DNA of 64,000 nt from Armigeres subalbatus (GCF_024139115.2 NC_085139.1:15216284-15280283); one strand, 5' to 3'. Counted from the stretch's first letter, positions 47,190-58,731 are shown. A program made the numbers and translations. Notes: generated by a model from the letters alone, not told the origin.

Positions 47190-47231
47190 GCGTTACGCGT
47201 TTCGGCTTACTACGCTTCAGCCATCATCAGA
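47190..47231 (-). ncRNA. Hammerhead-ribozyme-like motif of the Penelope element
   Basis: The minus strand contains CTGATGA (47224-47230), a GGCT/AGCC stem II, GAAA (47200-47203) and a short stem III of GCG pairing with CGC before TA. These are the conserved hammerhead parts in the right order. Hammerheads in Penelope-like terminal repeats have been described. Stem I is weak or absent here, so activity is doubtful. The inverted 5' piece stops before the core, so no second complete motif exists. Confidence 0.55.
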
Positions 47232-47416
47232 CGTCTAAATTTACATTTATTATCACACACACAATCAAACAATAATTCACACAAAATACACTTACTACTA
47301 GCTGGCAACCTCCTAGCTGTTCAGTCAGACAAACATAACTATTTTTCTTTCTTTCCTTTCTCGCTAATCTCTACCACCAAAATCACAGCCCATCGATTAC
47401 GTAATTTTTCTCACTC

Positions 47417-47815
47417 TCAGTCATTCGTCCATTCTCTCCTCTCAGGTACTCTTCTCAATTCCGCCAATAGACCGTTGTAGGTTGTATCAAATATACCACA
47501 CTCCCGCTGTAGGTTGACCGTATGCGCCTCGCCTTGTTTTTTTATTTGGAATACTTCCGCAATTGTTCTGCTCGCCTGGTCTTGTATTCGATTCAAAATT
47601 TTAGTTTTGTTGAAGTCGAATACATGTCCCTCTTCCATAAAGTGGACTGCCAACCCCGATCGCGGATTTCTGTTTTTGCAGTCATTCCTGTGTTCTGCGA
47701 TCCTCACTTCAAGCATTCTTTTCGTTTGGCCGATGTAAACCTTGTTGTCGTCCGTTCCACAAGGTATAGAATACACCACGTTTTTCTGTTTTCCTGGTGG
47801 GATCGGATCCTTCAT
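47417..47815 (-). pseudogene. Penelope GIY-YIG endonuclease module
   Basis: The frame begins MKDPIPPGKQKNVVYSIPC and contains KVYIGQTKRMLEVRIAEHR, the YIG part and catalytic Arg of the GIY-YIG fold, then HFMEEGHVFDFNKTKIL with a conserved Glu. This nuclease would nick the target during insertion. It is the C-terminal module of the RT protein but lies in another frame. Reading one frame over just upstream gives KHKLFSKMKDP, so a single-base indel in the A-rich run near 47845 separates it from the RT. Confidence 0.9.
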
Positions 47816-47835
47816 TTTGCTAAACAGTTTGTGCT

Positions 47836-49866
47836 TTATTTTGTTTTGTGGTCTTGAAGCAAGGATGACGTTTTGCGCAACTTCTCGCTGAGACAGGGTA
47901 TGTAAGGCGCTGAAACATATTTCAGGACCGGATGTTCACAGTCGTTCGACTGTAGCGAGTTGTAGTGCTTGTGGACTCTTTCTGATTTTATCCTCTGTAT
48001 AAACCATAGAGGATAATTATTTATCCTCAAGATATGTGTTGCTTGTTTCAGCGCATCTTCACGTTTTTCAACACCTGTCAGTTTAATTGCACGGTCAATG
48101 AGAGCGATCGCCGTGTTTTTCTTATGTTGGAAGGGACTATGGGATGTATAGTCAAGGTACCTTCCATTTGATTGCTTCGGTAGCCAGGTAGTTGAAATGC
48201 TGTTTTCTTTTCTTTCTAACATCATGTCAAGAAATTTTATTTTCCCTTCCATTTCTACTTCAACAGTGAATTGAAGTCGATCATGGAAGCTGTTGAATGT
48301 GTCCACAATCTTTTGGATGTGTTCATTCTTAGCAACACACATGCAGTCATCTACATACCTTCGATACAGCCTCAAACTGATTTGCTCTTCCTCCAGTTTG
48401 TTCCTGCACTCCTGTTCCAGCTTTTCCATAACCACGTTAGCAATTACTGGGGAAAGTGGAGATCCCATGGGTACGCCAAACGTTTGTCCATATACCTTTC
48501 CTTGGTATACAAAAAAAGTCGACTCCAGAACCAGCTTGACAGCGTCAATGAAACTCGTTTTGTCTATGTTGGTATGTTGTTCCACTTCCTCCCATCGCTC
48601 TTCAAGACATTCCAATGCAAAGTCTACTGGTACATTTGTGTACAGTGAGACCACATCCAACGAGAAAAGTACCTCCTCCTCGTTTGTCTGAAATCCCGTT
48701 ATTTCCTCAGCAAAATCGAAACTGTTGCGAACATGGGACCCGGTTTTTCCAGTTATGTTTCCGAGTTTGTCCGATAGGTACTTTGCAATGTTGTATGTCG
48801 CTGAACCAATTGTTGATACAACCGGTCGAAGGGTTCTGTTGTCCTTGTGAATTTTCGGAAGACCGTAGATCCTTGGTGGATGGCAGCTGGATTCCTTCAG
48901 TTTTCTCTGAGTGCTACCGTCGATGTATCCTTTGTTGTGCCACTCGGTGAGTAGATTGTTGATACTTCTCAGAATTCTATTCGTCGGATTGGTTGTCAAC
49001 TTTTTGTAGGTGTCCTCGTTGCTCAGAAGTTCTTCCATCTTACACTGGTACTCCTGTGTTTCCATGATGACAATCTTGTTGCCTTTGTCCGCTTTCGTGA
49101 TGACCAGGTTTGGGTTATCCCTCAAAAATCGTTTGCTTTTGTTGACGTCCTTTTCTATCCATTCATTTGGTGAATGGCGCGGTTGTTTGTGATAATGGAT
49201 GTGGTTGATCATCGCATTACAAACTTCCGACCTTATCTGGTCAGCATTTTCGTTCCGTTGGACATACTTTTCGATGTTAGCGACTGTTTCGATGTACGGA
49301 AAACCACTAACTTCATTGATGTTGAAGTTCGGGCCGAGCATTAATGAGCGTTCCACATAATCCGGCAGCTCGGTCGTGGTAGTGTTCTCTATCCATTCTG
49401 CCTCGACGTTTATCTCTTTTACTCGTTGTTCTTGCAAGAGCGAGATTTTCCGCAGTTCTATTGCTCTCCTTTTTCTGTACACGGCAGCTGTCTTTTCTTC
49501 CACCATTTTCTTCACATTCTCTACGTCGTCTTCGGTGAAGTACTCGTGTGTCCTTCGGCTCATTTCTTGCTTTTGTTGTTTCAGATTCGCCATTGTCCTT
49601 TTAGTGTCCGCTATCATTATACTAAGGAGTCCGATTCTGTGTTTGCGGAGAACCTTTTCTAACTCCCGTTTGGATGAGGCGTTGTACAATTGGACGTCAT
49701 TTCTTATGTTAAGACACTGCGGAATAACTTTACATCTTCTAGCGTTAAGAAGGAACTTCATTCGATTGTTTGCTTTGGCCAAATTCACGGAAACTTTCAG
49801 AAGGCTCTTCATCATGCGTCTTCCTTCTGCGCCATATTTGTTCGTAATTTCGTTAACTAGTAACAT
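47836..49866 (-). pseudogene. Penelope-like reverse transcriptase
   Basis: A 676-codon frame from MLLVNEITNKYG has an N-terminal coiled-coil-rich part, then the RT: LVITKADKGNKIVIM, RIYGLPKIHKDNRTLRPVVS, LFSLDVVSLYTNVP (catalytic Asp), GVPMGSPLSPVIANV and RRYVDDCMCV (intact YVDD), and KIKFLDMML. It stops at 47836, just before the endonuclease, because of a frameshift. No other stops interrupt it, so this is the best-preserved polymerase in the window. Confidence 0.93.
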
Positions 49867-49997
49867 TTTTCTTTGCCAACTGGTTTATACTGACTGGGGT
49901 TTAATCACCGTGGAACGGTGGCGTAACGCTAAATTGCTGTTTTGATTTAATTGTCACCGAAAAAAGCCAATTAAAACAACAAATAAGGACCATTTTA

Positions 49998-50346
49998 TGT
50001 CGAGTAGCGGACTGTATCGGGGTAGGTACGAAGTGGAATACGGAGATCCTTCTTAAATAAAACACTTAGCTTAATTTTAACACTAGATTTACTGCTCCAT
50101 TTTTTAACAAAGATTTGGTAACATTAATAACGATTATAAATTGCTCCCGATCGCGACGGACGCTGAATGCTAACTGATCGCACACAAAGCTTTTTCTCCC
50201 AGCTTCATGCGCGCTAAAAATTCTCCTTTCTGCAAAGCTCCCACATCCGTGCTGCCAAACAAATCGAAGTAAGCGGGTCATACATAGCTCAAACAACAAC
50301 AGTCAAAAGTGAAAAATTCTTCGAGCTGTCAGGACGCAGCCCGAAC
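49998..50346 (-). repeat. BEL/Pao 5' LTR (right)
   Basis: 349 bp, TGTCGAGTAG to AGCCCGAACA, with the empty MITE site at about 50040-50050. Transcription of the element would start here on the minus strand. It is nearly identical to the left LTR. Confidence 0.95.
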
Positions 50347-51640
50347 ACCAGCCGTCTGGCTTAACAAACCAGATGGGAGTAGGACCAGTTGATTCCTTCC
50401 TGTCTTACGCCGACCCGGCTCTGAACACCGAGGTGCTAACCCCCGCATGGCCTCACTGCATCAGATAACCATGGGATCAAGAAGGCGATTATTACAGCTG
50501 GATTCGAGGGCAGCCTTAAGGAGGACCCAACAGTCATGAACAAAGTTAAACAAACATACAAAGAAACGGAAGTGAAACACTTCGCAATAAGAGGTTTGGA
50601 GACATCTCCACCCAACGCATCGGCTGCGAGAGATATGGAGCTGAAGGAGACGAGTAGCGAAGTAGTCGTCGTGGAGAGCGATAACGTTGCGCCAATAGTC
50701 GGCAAGCAGCAGCACAATACGGTGGTTGACCGTCGTTGTGGTGCAACTCGATGACATTATCGACTTCACCAATGGCCGGGGCAATATGTCAAGAGACCTG
50801 ACGCTGAACCTGAAGCTTCGCAATTTGGTTTTTGCTGCAAACCAGGAACAGGAAATGGTTGCGGCTAGACTTGAAGGCTGTAGCAAAGCGGAGAAGAGCA
50901 CACATACTGCTTACTCCTCCTTCCATAGTACCATAACCATGGCACAGGAGTCGTTAGATTTTCCACTCAGCAATAGAGCGGCAGAAAAGAGGACAAACAA
51001 GCGAGCCAGGGACTCGCCCGGCATTAAGCGCCATCTACAAAACACAAAACGGCGTCATGAGAGGGCAAACTAGTTGACAGCGCAAACACGAAAGTTGCAA
51101 GCAAGGAAGAACGGCGTAAGAAGAAAGCAAGGGCGAAACAAGCCAGCCGATGGAAAGAGGCCAACCCGAAACCAGTGGTCGGACGGTTCCTGGTAAATGG
51201 TAATTAGGAAATCGAAGATAAAGCGGTGAACAACCGCCCGGCGAGAGCCAGGGAGAAGGGTGTAGATTATTAAAACAGAGAAAAAGCGCTACGCCGTTGT
51301 GCTCAAGGCGATGCGCAGTGCCGAGAAACTGGTGGACCTCGGTGAAGAGGTTCGCAGCATAAGAAGCACGAGAGCGGGCAAGATGATCCTTGTCTTAAGG
51401 AAGGGCTCACAGGCGAGTGGTACCTCATATGGAGCACTAGCCCAGGAGGTCCTAGACGAGAGTGTAGAAGTGAGGGCTCTACCCAACGAAGTGACTCTCC
51501 AATGTAAGCAGCTGGATGAGGACATCGGAGGAAATCGCGGACATAACAGCACGAAGACGCTGGCACCAGTGAAGTGGTGAAGGCAAAGGCGTCCATCCGC
51601 CTGCGAAGAGGACCGCAATGCTAACGAAAAAATGCTAACG
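50347..51640 (+). pseudogene. R1-type LINE gag (ORF1), decayed, right of BEL
   Basis: Broken plus-strand frames resemble the ORF1 at 18737-20404. QLDDIIDFTNGRGNMSRDL corresponds to EQLDAIIDFASSKHNISKDL there, and LKAMRSAEKLVDLGEEVRSI with ALAQEVLDESVEVRALPNE corresponds to its second block. Several stops and frame changes are present and the zinc knuckles were not found before homology ends near 51640. It is the host LINE into which the BEL element inserted. Confidence 0.8.
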
Positions 51641-52865
51641 TAATTATTGTACGGCCCCCAATTAGGAATCTATTGTCAGCATTCCCACTGGTGGCACGGG
51701 ATAGCAACAGTGCTATTTTGTAGTCAACCCTTTCTTCACATGAAATGCTGGTTCGTTGAGGTTGAATCATCCGCAGCAACACGCCGACCGCCGGCAACAC
51801 GATTCCGTTGAGGATGTTACCAGCGTCTTCGTACTTTTTTATCCGCTCCGTTGCTTCCGCTCGGCCGCGTCCGCTTTGGATGAAATCTTGTTCGAACTAA
51901 AGTTGCTTGATTTTGATGTCTGTGCTTGCGATGCATGTGCGTGATTAGTTGGTTTACCTATTTCTTAACATTTTATAAATTATCGATACAAAATAATAAA
52001 AAATCAATATTCTCAGACGAATACAAGAAGCGTTGACTCATCCTTGATCGAATGGTCCAAAAAAATTGAGAAATGGCTGAAATATTAAAACTCAAAGTCT
52101 ATCATATTTTCGTGACGGTCCTCGTTTTTCGCAATCGCAAAATGTACCCCAATATAGAAAAGACAGACGTAGTCTTCGAATATTCAAATGAACTACTGTG
52201 GGTATTTTTTGGATTATTCCTGGAGGAGTACCCGAAAGAATTTCTGAAGGATTTTCTGGAGAAATTTCGGAGAAATTCCGGCAGGAGCTTCCAAATATAT
52301 TTCAGGACGATTTTCAGAATCTATTCTTGAATAAATATACAAAGAACCACCCGAATAAATTTTAGAAAATATTTTACTAAAAAAATTCTGAAAGAATTTG
52401 CTAAAGAACTGAAAGTTATCCACGATAAAAAATCCAATGTAATACCTACTGGAACTGGAACTTAATACAGGAATTCATTCGGAAATTACTTTAGGAACTT
52501 TCACAAGAATTCCGTAAGGGACATCTGAAGGAGTTCCTTCGAAAATTATTGCGCAAATCCGAACAATAGTTAAACAAAACCCTGTTTTGAATCTAGAATT
52601 AAGAATTTATGCCAAAAATGTAAACACAAAAATATCGGGATTGCAGCCGATCCATCATCATACTTCAACGGATATTCTCAAGTATTCCTTTAAGAATTGC
52701 TTCGGAAGTTTCTCTAGAAATTTCTTAAAATGTTCATTCAGGTGATATTTCATGAATTTATCCTATAGTTTTTTCGGAATATATTCGATTAGTCATCAAG
52801 AAGATCTTTCATGCATACTCTCAATAATTCCTCCAGGATTTCCCTGGTAAATTACTGTTATTGGC
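51641..52865. other. No gene; decayed GGAATTTC-type minisatellite from 52200
   Basis: Nothing is recognised to about 52200. From there to about 52865 imperfect GAATTTCTGAAGGATTTTCTGG-like motifs recur at irregular spacing, as in the flank at 28150-29045. Confidence 0.5.
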
Positions 52866-55548
52866 TCTCAACCTTTTCATGAGAGGTACCCCTTCGAACT
52901 TTTGCATTCATTGAGGTACCCCCTTGAAAGGGGACTTCCTGGCCTCTTGAATGGAGGCTTCCAAACCTCTTGAAAGGAGGCTTCCGGGCCTCTTGAAAGG
53001 AGGCTTCCGGGCCTATTGAAAGGAGGCTTCCGGGCCTCTTGAAAGAAGGCTTCCTAACCTCTTGAAAGAAGGCTTCCTAACCTCTTGAAAGAAGGCTTCC
53101 GGGCCTCTTGAAAAGAGGCTTCCGAGCCTCTTGAAAGGAGGCTTCCGAGCCTCTTGAAAGGAGGCTTCCGAGCCTCTTGAAGGGAGGCTTCCGAGCCTCT
53201 TGAAAGGAGGCTTCCGAGCTCTTGAAAGGAGGCTTCTGAGCCTCTTGAAAGGAGGCTTGAGCCTCTTGAAAGGAGGCTCTGAGCCTCTTGAAAGGAGGCT
53301 TCCAGCCTTGAAAGGAGGCTTGAGCCTCTTGAAAGGAGGCTTCGAGCCTTCTTGAAAGGGAGGCTTCTGAGCCTCTTGAAAGGAGGCTTCTGAGCCTCTT
53401 GAAAGGAGGCTTCCTGAGCCTCTTGAAAGGAGGCTTCTGAGCCTCTTGAAAGGAGGCTTCTGAGCTTCTTGAAAGGAGGCTTCTGAGGCCTCTTGACAGG
53501 AGGCTTCTGAGCCTCTTGAAAGGAGGCTTCTGAGCCTCTTGAAAGGAGGCTTGAGCCTCTTGAAAGGAGGCTCTGAGCCTCTTGAAAGGAGGCTTCCTGA
53601 GCCTCTTGAAAGGAGGCTTCTGAGCCTCTTGAAAGGAGGCTTCTGGAGCCTCTTGAAAGGAGGCTTGAGCCTCTTGAAAGGAGGCTTCTGAGCTCTCTTG
53701 AAAGGAGGCTCTGAGCCTCTTGAAAGGAGGCTTCCTGAGCCTCTTGAAAGGAGGCTGGAGCCTCTTGAAAGGAGGCTTCTGAGCCTCTTGGAAAGGAGGC
53801 TTCCTGAGCCTCTTGAAAGGAGGGTTCTGAGCCTCTTGAAAGGAGGCTCTGAGCTCTCTTGAAAGGAGGCTTCCTGAGCCTCTTGGAAAGGAGGCTTCTG
53901 AGCCTCTTGAAAGGAGGCTTGAGCCTCTTGAAAGGAGGCTTCTGAGCCTCTTGAAAGGAGGCTTGAGCCTCTTGAAAGGAGGCTCTGAGCCTCTTGAAAA
54001 GAGGCTTCCTGAGCCTCTTGAAAGGAGGCTCTGAGCCTCTTGAAAGGAGGCTCTGAGCCTCTTGAAAGAAGGCTTCCGGGCCTCTTGAAAGAAGGCTTCC
54101 GGGCCTCTTGAAAGAGGCTTGAGCCTCTTGAAAGGAGGCCTGAGCCTCTTGAAAGGAGGCTCTGAGCCTCTTGAAAGGAGGCTCTGAGCCTCTTGAAAGG
54201 AGGCTCTGAGCCTCTTGAAAGGAGGCTTTCTGAGCCTCTTAAAGGAGGCTTCCGAGCCTTTTTGAAGGAGGCTTCTGAGCGTCTTAAAGGAGGCTTTCGA
54301 GCCTCTTGAAAGGAAGCTTCCGAGCCTTCTGAAAGAAGGTTTTCGAGCCCTTTGAAAGGAGGCTTCCAAGCCACTTGAAAGGAGGCTCTGAGCCTCTTGA
54401 AAGGAGGCTTCCTGAGCCTCTTGAAAGGAGGCTCTGAGCCTCTTGAAAGGAGGCCTGAGCCTCTTGAAAGGAGGCTTCCTGAGCCTCTTGAAAGGAGGCC
54501 TGAGCCTCTTGAAAGGAGGCTCTGAGCCTCTTGAAAGGAGGCTCTGAGCCTCTTGAAAGGAGGCCTGAGCCTCTTGAAAGGAGGCCTGAGCCTCTTGAAA
54601 GGAGGCTTCTGAGCCTCTTGAAAGGAGGCTTCCCAGCCTCTTGAAAGGAGGCTTCCCAGCCTCTTGAAAGGAGGCTTCCCAGCTTTGAAAGGAGGCTTCC
54701 CAGCTCTTGAAAGGAGGCTTCCCAGCCTCTTGAAAGGAGGCTTCTGAGCCTCTTGAAAGGAGGCCTGAGCCTCTTGAAAGGAGGCTCTGAGCCTCTTGAA
54801 AGGAGGCTCTGAGCTCTTGAAAGGAGGCTTCGAGCCTCTTGAAAGGAGGCTTCTGAGCCTCTTGAAAGGAGGCTTCTGAGCCTCTTGAAAGGAGGCTTCC
54901 TGAGCCTCTTGAAAGGAGGCTTCCTGAGCCTCTTGAAAGGAGGCTCTGAGCCTCTTGAAAGGAGGCCTGAGCCTCTTGAAAGGAGGCTCTGAGCCTCTTG
55001 AAAGGAGGCTTCCTGAGCCTCTTGAAAGGAGGCTTCTGAGCCTCTTGAAAGGAGGCTTCTGAGCCTCTTGAAAGGAGGCTTCCTGAGCCTCTTGGAAAGG
55101 AGGCTCTGAGCCTCTTGAAAGGAGGCTTCTGAGCCTCTTGAAAGGAGGCTCTGAGCCTCTTGAAAGGAGGCTTCCGAGCCTCTTGAAAGGAGGCTTCCGA
55201 GCCTCTTGAAAGGAGGCTTCCGAGCCTCTTGAAAGGAGGCTTCCGAGCCTCTTGAAAGGAGGCTTCCGAGCCTCTTGAAAGGAGGCTTCCGAGCCTCTTG
55301 AAAGGAGGCTTCCGAGCCTCTTGAAAGGCGGCCCTCGAGCAGCTTGGAAGAACGCTTCCGAGAAGCGTAGAAAGATGCAACCGGACAAAGTTTTGAAATG
55401 AAAAAAATACACAATTATCCAAACATTATCAATATGTTTCCATTGGAATTCTACTACGTCCGCCATTACACATTTTTGTCCGAGGTAACCCCTGGGGATA
55501 ACGAAGGTACCCTCAAGGGTACTTGTACCCCAGTTTGAGAATCACTGC
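52866..55548. mobile_element. Possible hAT-like element containing the hairpin satellite
   Basis: The left end reads GGCTCTCAACCTTTTCATG near 52866, with GGTACCCC soon after. The right end, read inward, is CAGTGATTCTCAAACTGG with GTACCCTTGA soon after (ending at about 55548). CAGTG with TTCTCAA resembles common hAT termini. The two ends are only partly similar and no 8-bp duplication was found, so this is inference. Confidence 0.4.
52926..55330 (-). repeat. 21-24-bp hairpin satellite array
   Basis: Over 100 units with the core CTCTTGAAAGGAGGCTTC. Each unit can form a 6-bp stem AGCCTC/GAGGCT around a TTGAAAG loop. The joint varies (CCGAG, TCTGAG, CTGAG, CCTGAG), giving lengths of 21-24 bp. 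Units at the right end (55150-55325) are regular 23-mers. Because the period is not a multiple of three and the unit has no stops on the minus strand, long frames (817, 781 and 376 codons) overlap in different frames. They encode only FQEARKPPFKRLGSLLSRG-type repeats and are not taken as genes. Confidence 0.93.
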
Positions 55549-55940
55549 TCTAAGAAATTAATCGGTAATTTCTCCAGTGATTCATTATTAAACTCCTCGG
55601 AGAATTTCTTTAAAAACCCTTAGCAAATAAATCTACACCTTCTAAAATTCCTTAAGGAATTCTTTTGAAAATTTCTTCCTAAATTTATCTAAGAACAAGG
55701 AATTTTCTTGAGGAATTCCTTTAGCAATCCGCCGGAATTACTTTCAGGAATTACAAAAAAATCCAAAGGAGATTCCAAAATAAATTCCTTTTGGAATGCA
55801 CCAAGATATTCTTTCGAAAATTCAAATATGGAATTCTAGGAATTTCTTTGGATTTTCCCTAAAATATTTCTTTCAAAATTCCTATATAGGAAAATCTTTT
55901 TAAAACCTTTAAAGAACACTTGCAGCTTGAAAATTCCTTC
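55549..55940. repeat. Decayed GGAATTTC-type minisatellite, right flank
   Basis: Loose AAGGAATTCTTTTG and AAATTTCTTCCT motifs, the same background as at 52200-52865 on the other side of the hairpin satellite. Confidence 0.5.
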
Positions 55941-55954
55941 GGAAATTTCTTAAG

Positions 55955-58130
55955 CATTGGCGTAAATAAGGGGGGGGGCCGGCCCCCCCAGAAAATTTTG
56001 AAAAGTAATTCCAACTTAGTCAGTTTTGATTTCATTTACATATTTCCTACATATTTCTTAATTTTGATTATGAATTCTATAAACATATTTTTCGTTGCGT
56101 TATCACATCTATGACCATTTGTTCAGCAAAGCATCGAAATATTTAAGTTGGACCCCCGGGAACATTTTCTCGATTTTTAAGCTAAAATCAATGCCGCTTC
56201 TAATTCAGTTGCTAGCTTAAAATATAATAAATTTGTTCTGCATTTGTTTGACTAGTATCCTGGTCGCAGAATCATAAAAACATAATTGTATTAAGATATA
56301 AATATTTCTGTTCTATTAAACTACCATCCGCTTCAAAAAAGACTGAAGCAACTACATCAAAATGAGCACATGTACACAAATCCGGTCAATGAAATTTCGA
56401 ACGACCATTCTTTCGAAAATCTTCGAGTTAATCGCAAGGTATGCCGCAAAACAGTTGATCAAATTCCTATGGAGCTTTTTGCTCTCGCTATATAACTCTG
56501 GCACAGAAAGATATAAAATTTTAAAACTTAAGAATCTTTGGTACAATGACAGAAAAATCAACAACGCATTCCATTGAAAGTATTAGGACAAAACTTAGGC
56601 AACCTTCGCACTCACAACAGAGATTGCATTAAAGAATAGTAGTTTGTGCAACTAGTTGCAAAAAGATGATTTTTTCAGCACGAGTTGTACGTTTATCCAA
56701 CGAGGCTTGCCGAGTTGGATAAATACTACGAGTGCTGAAAAATCGAATTTTGCAACGAGTTGCACACGCTATTTTTTGCAATGACGAAAAATGAGCTTTG
56801 TTATGATAAATCTGTACCAAAATAGTAAAGAATATTTACTCCACATGATAATTCTTGCCAATAAATAATGTTGCTGCAGAGAACAATCAGATTCTATGTT
56901 ATCGTGCCACATCGCATAGCTCTACATGCCTTGAAGCGATAGATGAAGTCGCCTTTGGAAAATTCTGATGTTATGTCCATCAAACTATTTCATTTATTAC
57001 GCGACGCAGAGAATACACTATCTGAACACTATCTCAAGCTAATTCAGCAAAATGTAGTCATGTAACTACTGTTCCGATGTTGGTTTTCATTATAGCATTC
57101 CAAATGAGTGTTATAATGGATATTATGCAACCCATTTGAGTTGCATAATGTTCATTAAAGCACCCATTTTGTTGGTATGGAAAAGTAGGCCGTTTTATCA
57201 CTCAAAGACGAACTGTAAACCAGGTATTATGATCAGGAATTGTAAAAATATTTTTATAATCCTCAAATATCTTGTTCCATTTAATTTTTTGGCGATTTCA
57301 TAAGGATCATCGGAAAACTCTTTTGTGCCTGATTTAGTTAGAATTTGTTTCTTAGGATAGAAAAAATTAGATTTGGAAACCAGTTCGTATCAGAAAACAT
57401 TTCTTTTGCAGCACAATTCAGATCGATTTGGTTGCTTCTCAAGTCTCTTTGATTTTTGCAGAGAAATCTCTCACCTATTCAGAAAACCATAATAAAACCT
57501 CTTCCTAACGTCAATAACTACAAAAACCCTATGTTATTCTGGAATTTGATTTATGACTCATAATTTTATGACTCATGGAATTTATGACTCATAAAAAACA
57601 CTTTAGGATTCCAAATTTGTGTTCATCGGTACTTAACTATTTCAGCACATAGCATACATTTTGGAATTGCATGAATACTTATATTGATTATGACAAAATT
57701 TAGTGGAATTTATTCCACATCTAAAGAGTTTCAAAAATTTCAAGTTTCAAAAAAATCGAGATCTTTATGCATTAAGTAATCATGGAAATGCTTGAAATTT
57801 TTCAGAAATATACTCATATCGAATTTCATTTATAGATAAATCGAAGAAGATTCTTGAATCTTTGATTACACACTTATCCACATTTAGTAACATGGAGAAG
57901 ACAAGTTGACACAGACACAGCGTTTTGAAGCAATCATAGCATCATTGGAAATCAATTGTATTATTCGCGATTTTTTTTTATGTTAGTCCTAGGACGAATG
58001 AGCGATAAACTTAGTCAAACAATTTCTATTGCAAACCATGCGCACAGTGCTTTAAATCGGCTTTGAAAATTACATCCCACCAGCTGGTGCCATGGTCCCC
58101 CCTAGACCGAGACTCTAGTTACGCCTATGG
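55955..58130. mobile_element. Possible transposon with CATNGGCGTAA ends
   Basis: The left end reads CATTGGCGTAAATAAGGGGG and the right end, read inward, CCATAGGCGTAACTAGAG. A related CATAGGCGTGTAG is at 62749. The interior has no transposase-like frame but holds a foldback at 56636-56773. The ends match over about 12 bases and no target duplication is visible. Confidence 0.35.
56636..56773. mobile_element. Foldback MITE with TTGCAAC ends
   Basis: Outer arms GTGCAACTAGTTGCA and TGCAACGAGTTGCAC and inner arms CAGCACGAGT and ACGAGTGCTG with TTTATCCAAC and GTTGGATAAA make one long imperfect hairpin. A half copy in the opposite orientation is at 60460-60545. Confidence 0.75.
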
Positions 58131-58731
58131 CCGCCACTGTACTGATTCATATGCTCACTTTCGTGAGTGCAAGATACAACCAAATGTAATGTATATGTAT
58201 ATTTAACTTTAAATAAAAGCGACAGTCTTTGCTCGATACAACACGTATACGGACGTGTCCCGGTGTTGATCCGAAGTTTACCTAAGTCCTCCTGGTTCTA
58301 TTTCTGTCCGCCGAATAGCCTGTCCCGTCTGAAGAATCCAACAAAAGGAATACCTAAAATATTTTTTCGAAAGAGCTTCTATAGGAATTTCTGAAAGTGC
58401 TCTTAATTTTTTTGGAAATATCTTGGTGAAATTTCCTGAAGAATCATTAACGAAAAATGGCAGAAATTGATTCCTCAGGAATTCTTGAGAACATCCGAAG
58501 AATTCAGGTCAGCAGTAAATCCCAGTTTTAGTCTGAAATGTCTTGAAAGACAATCGTAATCAAAGTCTATCCATTATCACCTAGGAATTGTAAGGTTTTG
58601 GAAAAATATTCCAAAAAAATCCTGGTGACCTTTTCAATTACAGACGAAAAAATACATAAAAAGTTCGTTACATTTAAAAAGCGCCTAATTTTTTGATTAA
58701 TTATTTTAGAGCGTCTTAGGGGAAATGCTAC
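58131..58731. other. No gene recognised
   Basis: AT-rich sequence with scattered GGAATTC-type motifs between 58340 and 58640, similar to the decayed minisatellite background elsewhere. Confidence 0.45.

Larger units (their letters stand above)
47104..49985 (-). mobile_element. Penelope-like element, nearly intact
   Basis: The element is flanked by the 13-bp direct repeat AGGACCATTTTAT (47091-47103 and 49986-49998). It encodes an RT and a GIY-YIG endonuclease split by one frameshift. A 32-bp piece starting TTTATACTGACTGGGG is present in direct orientation at 47099-47130 and 49884-49915, resembling the ~34-bp extension of Penelope ends. A longer piece (AAAACAACAAATAAG, AATTGCTGTTTTGATT) is inverted between the two ends. 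This mix of direct and inverted terminal repeats is typical of Penelope-like elements. Confidence 0.92.
40740..50346 (-). mobile_element. BEL/Pao LTR retrotransposon with nested insertions
   Basis: Both LTRs begin TGTCGAGTAG and end AGCCCGAACA on the plus strand, and the element is flanked by the 5-bp duplication CCAGC (40735-40739 and 50347-50351), the usual size for BEL/Pao. On the minus strand the order is LTR, primer-binding site, gag, protease, RT, RNase H, integrase, polypurine tract, LTR. Coding regions carry stops, frameshifts and a foldback insertion. A Penelope-like element sits beside the primer-binding site and a hAT-type MITE in the left LTR. The element is dead as a protein producer. 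Confidence 0.95.

Noticed and set aside
52926..55330. CRISPR array
   Set aside because: Hairpin units are directly tandem with no unique spacers, no cas genes, and the sequence is eukaryotic.
53013..55466. 817-codon FQEARKPPFKRL repeat protein
   Set aside because: The period of 21-24 bp makes several minus frames equally open; there is no non-repeat domain, start context or neighbouring gene support.
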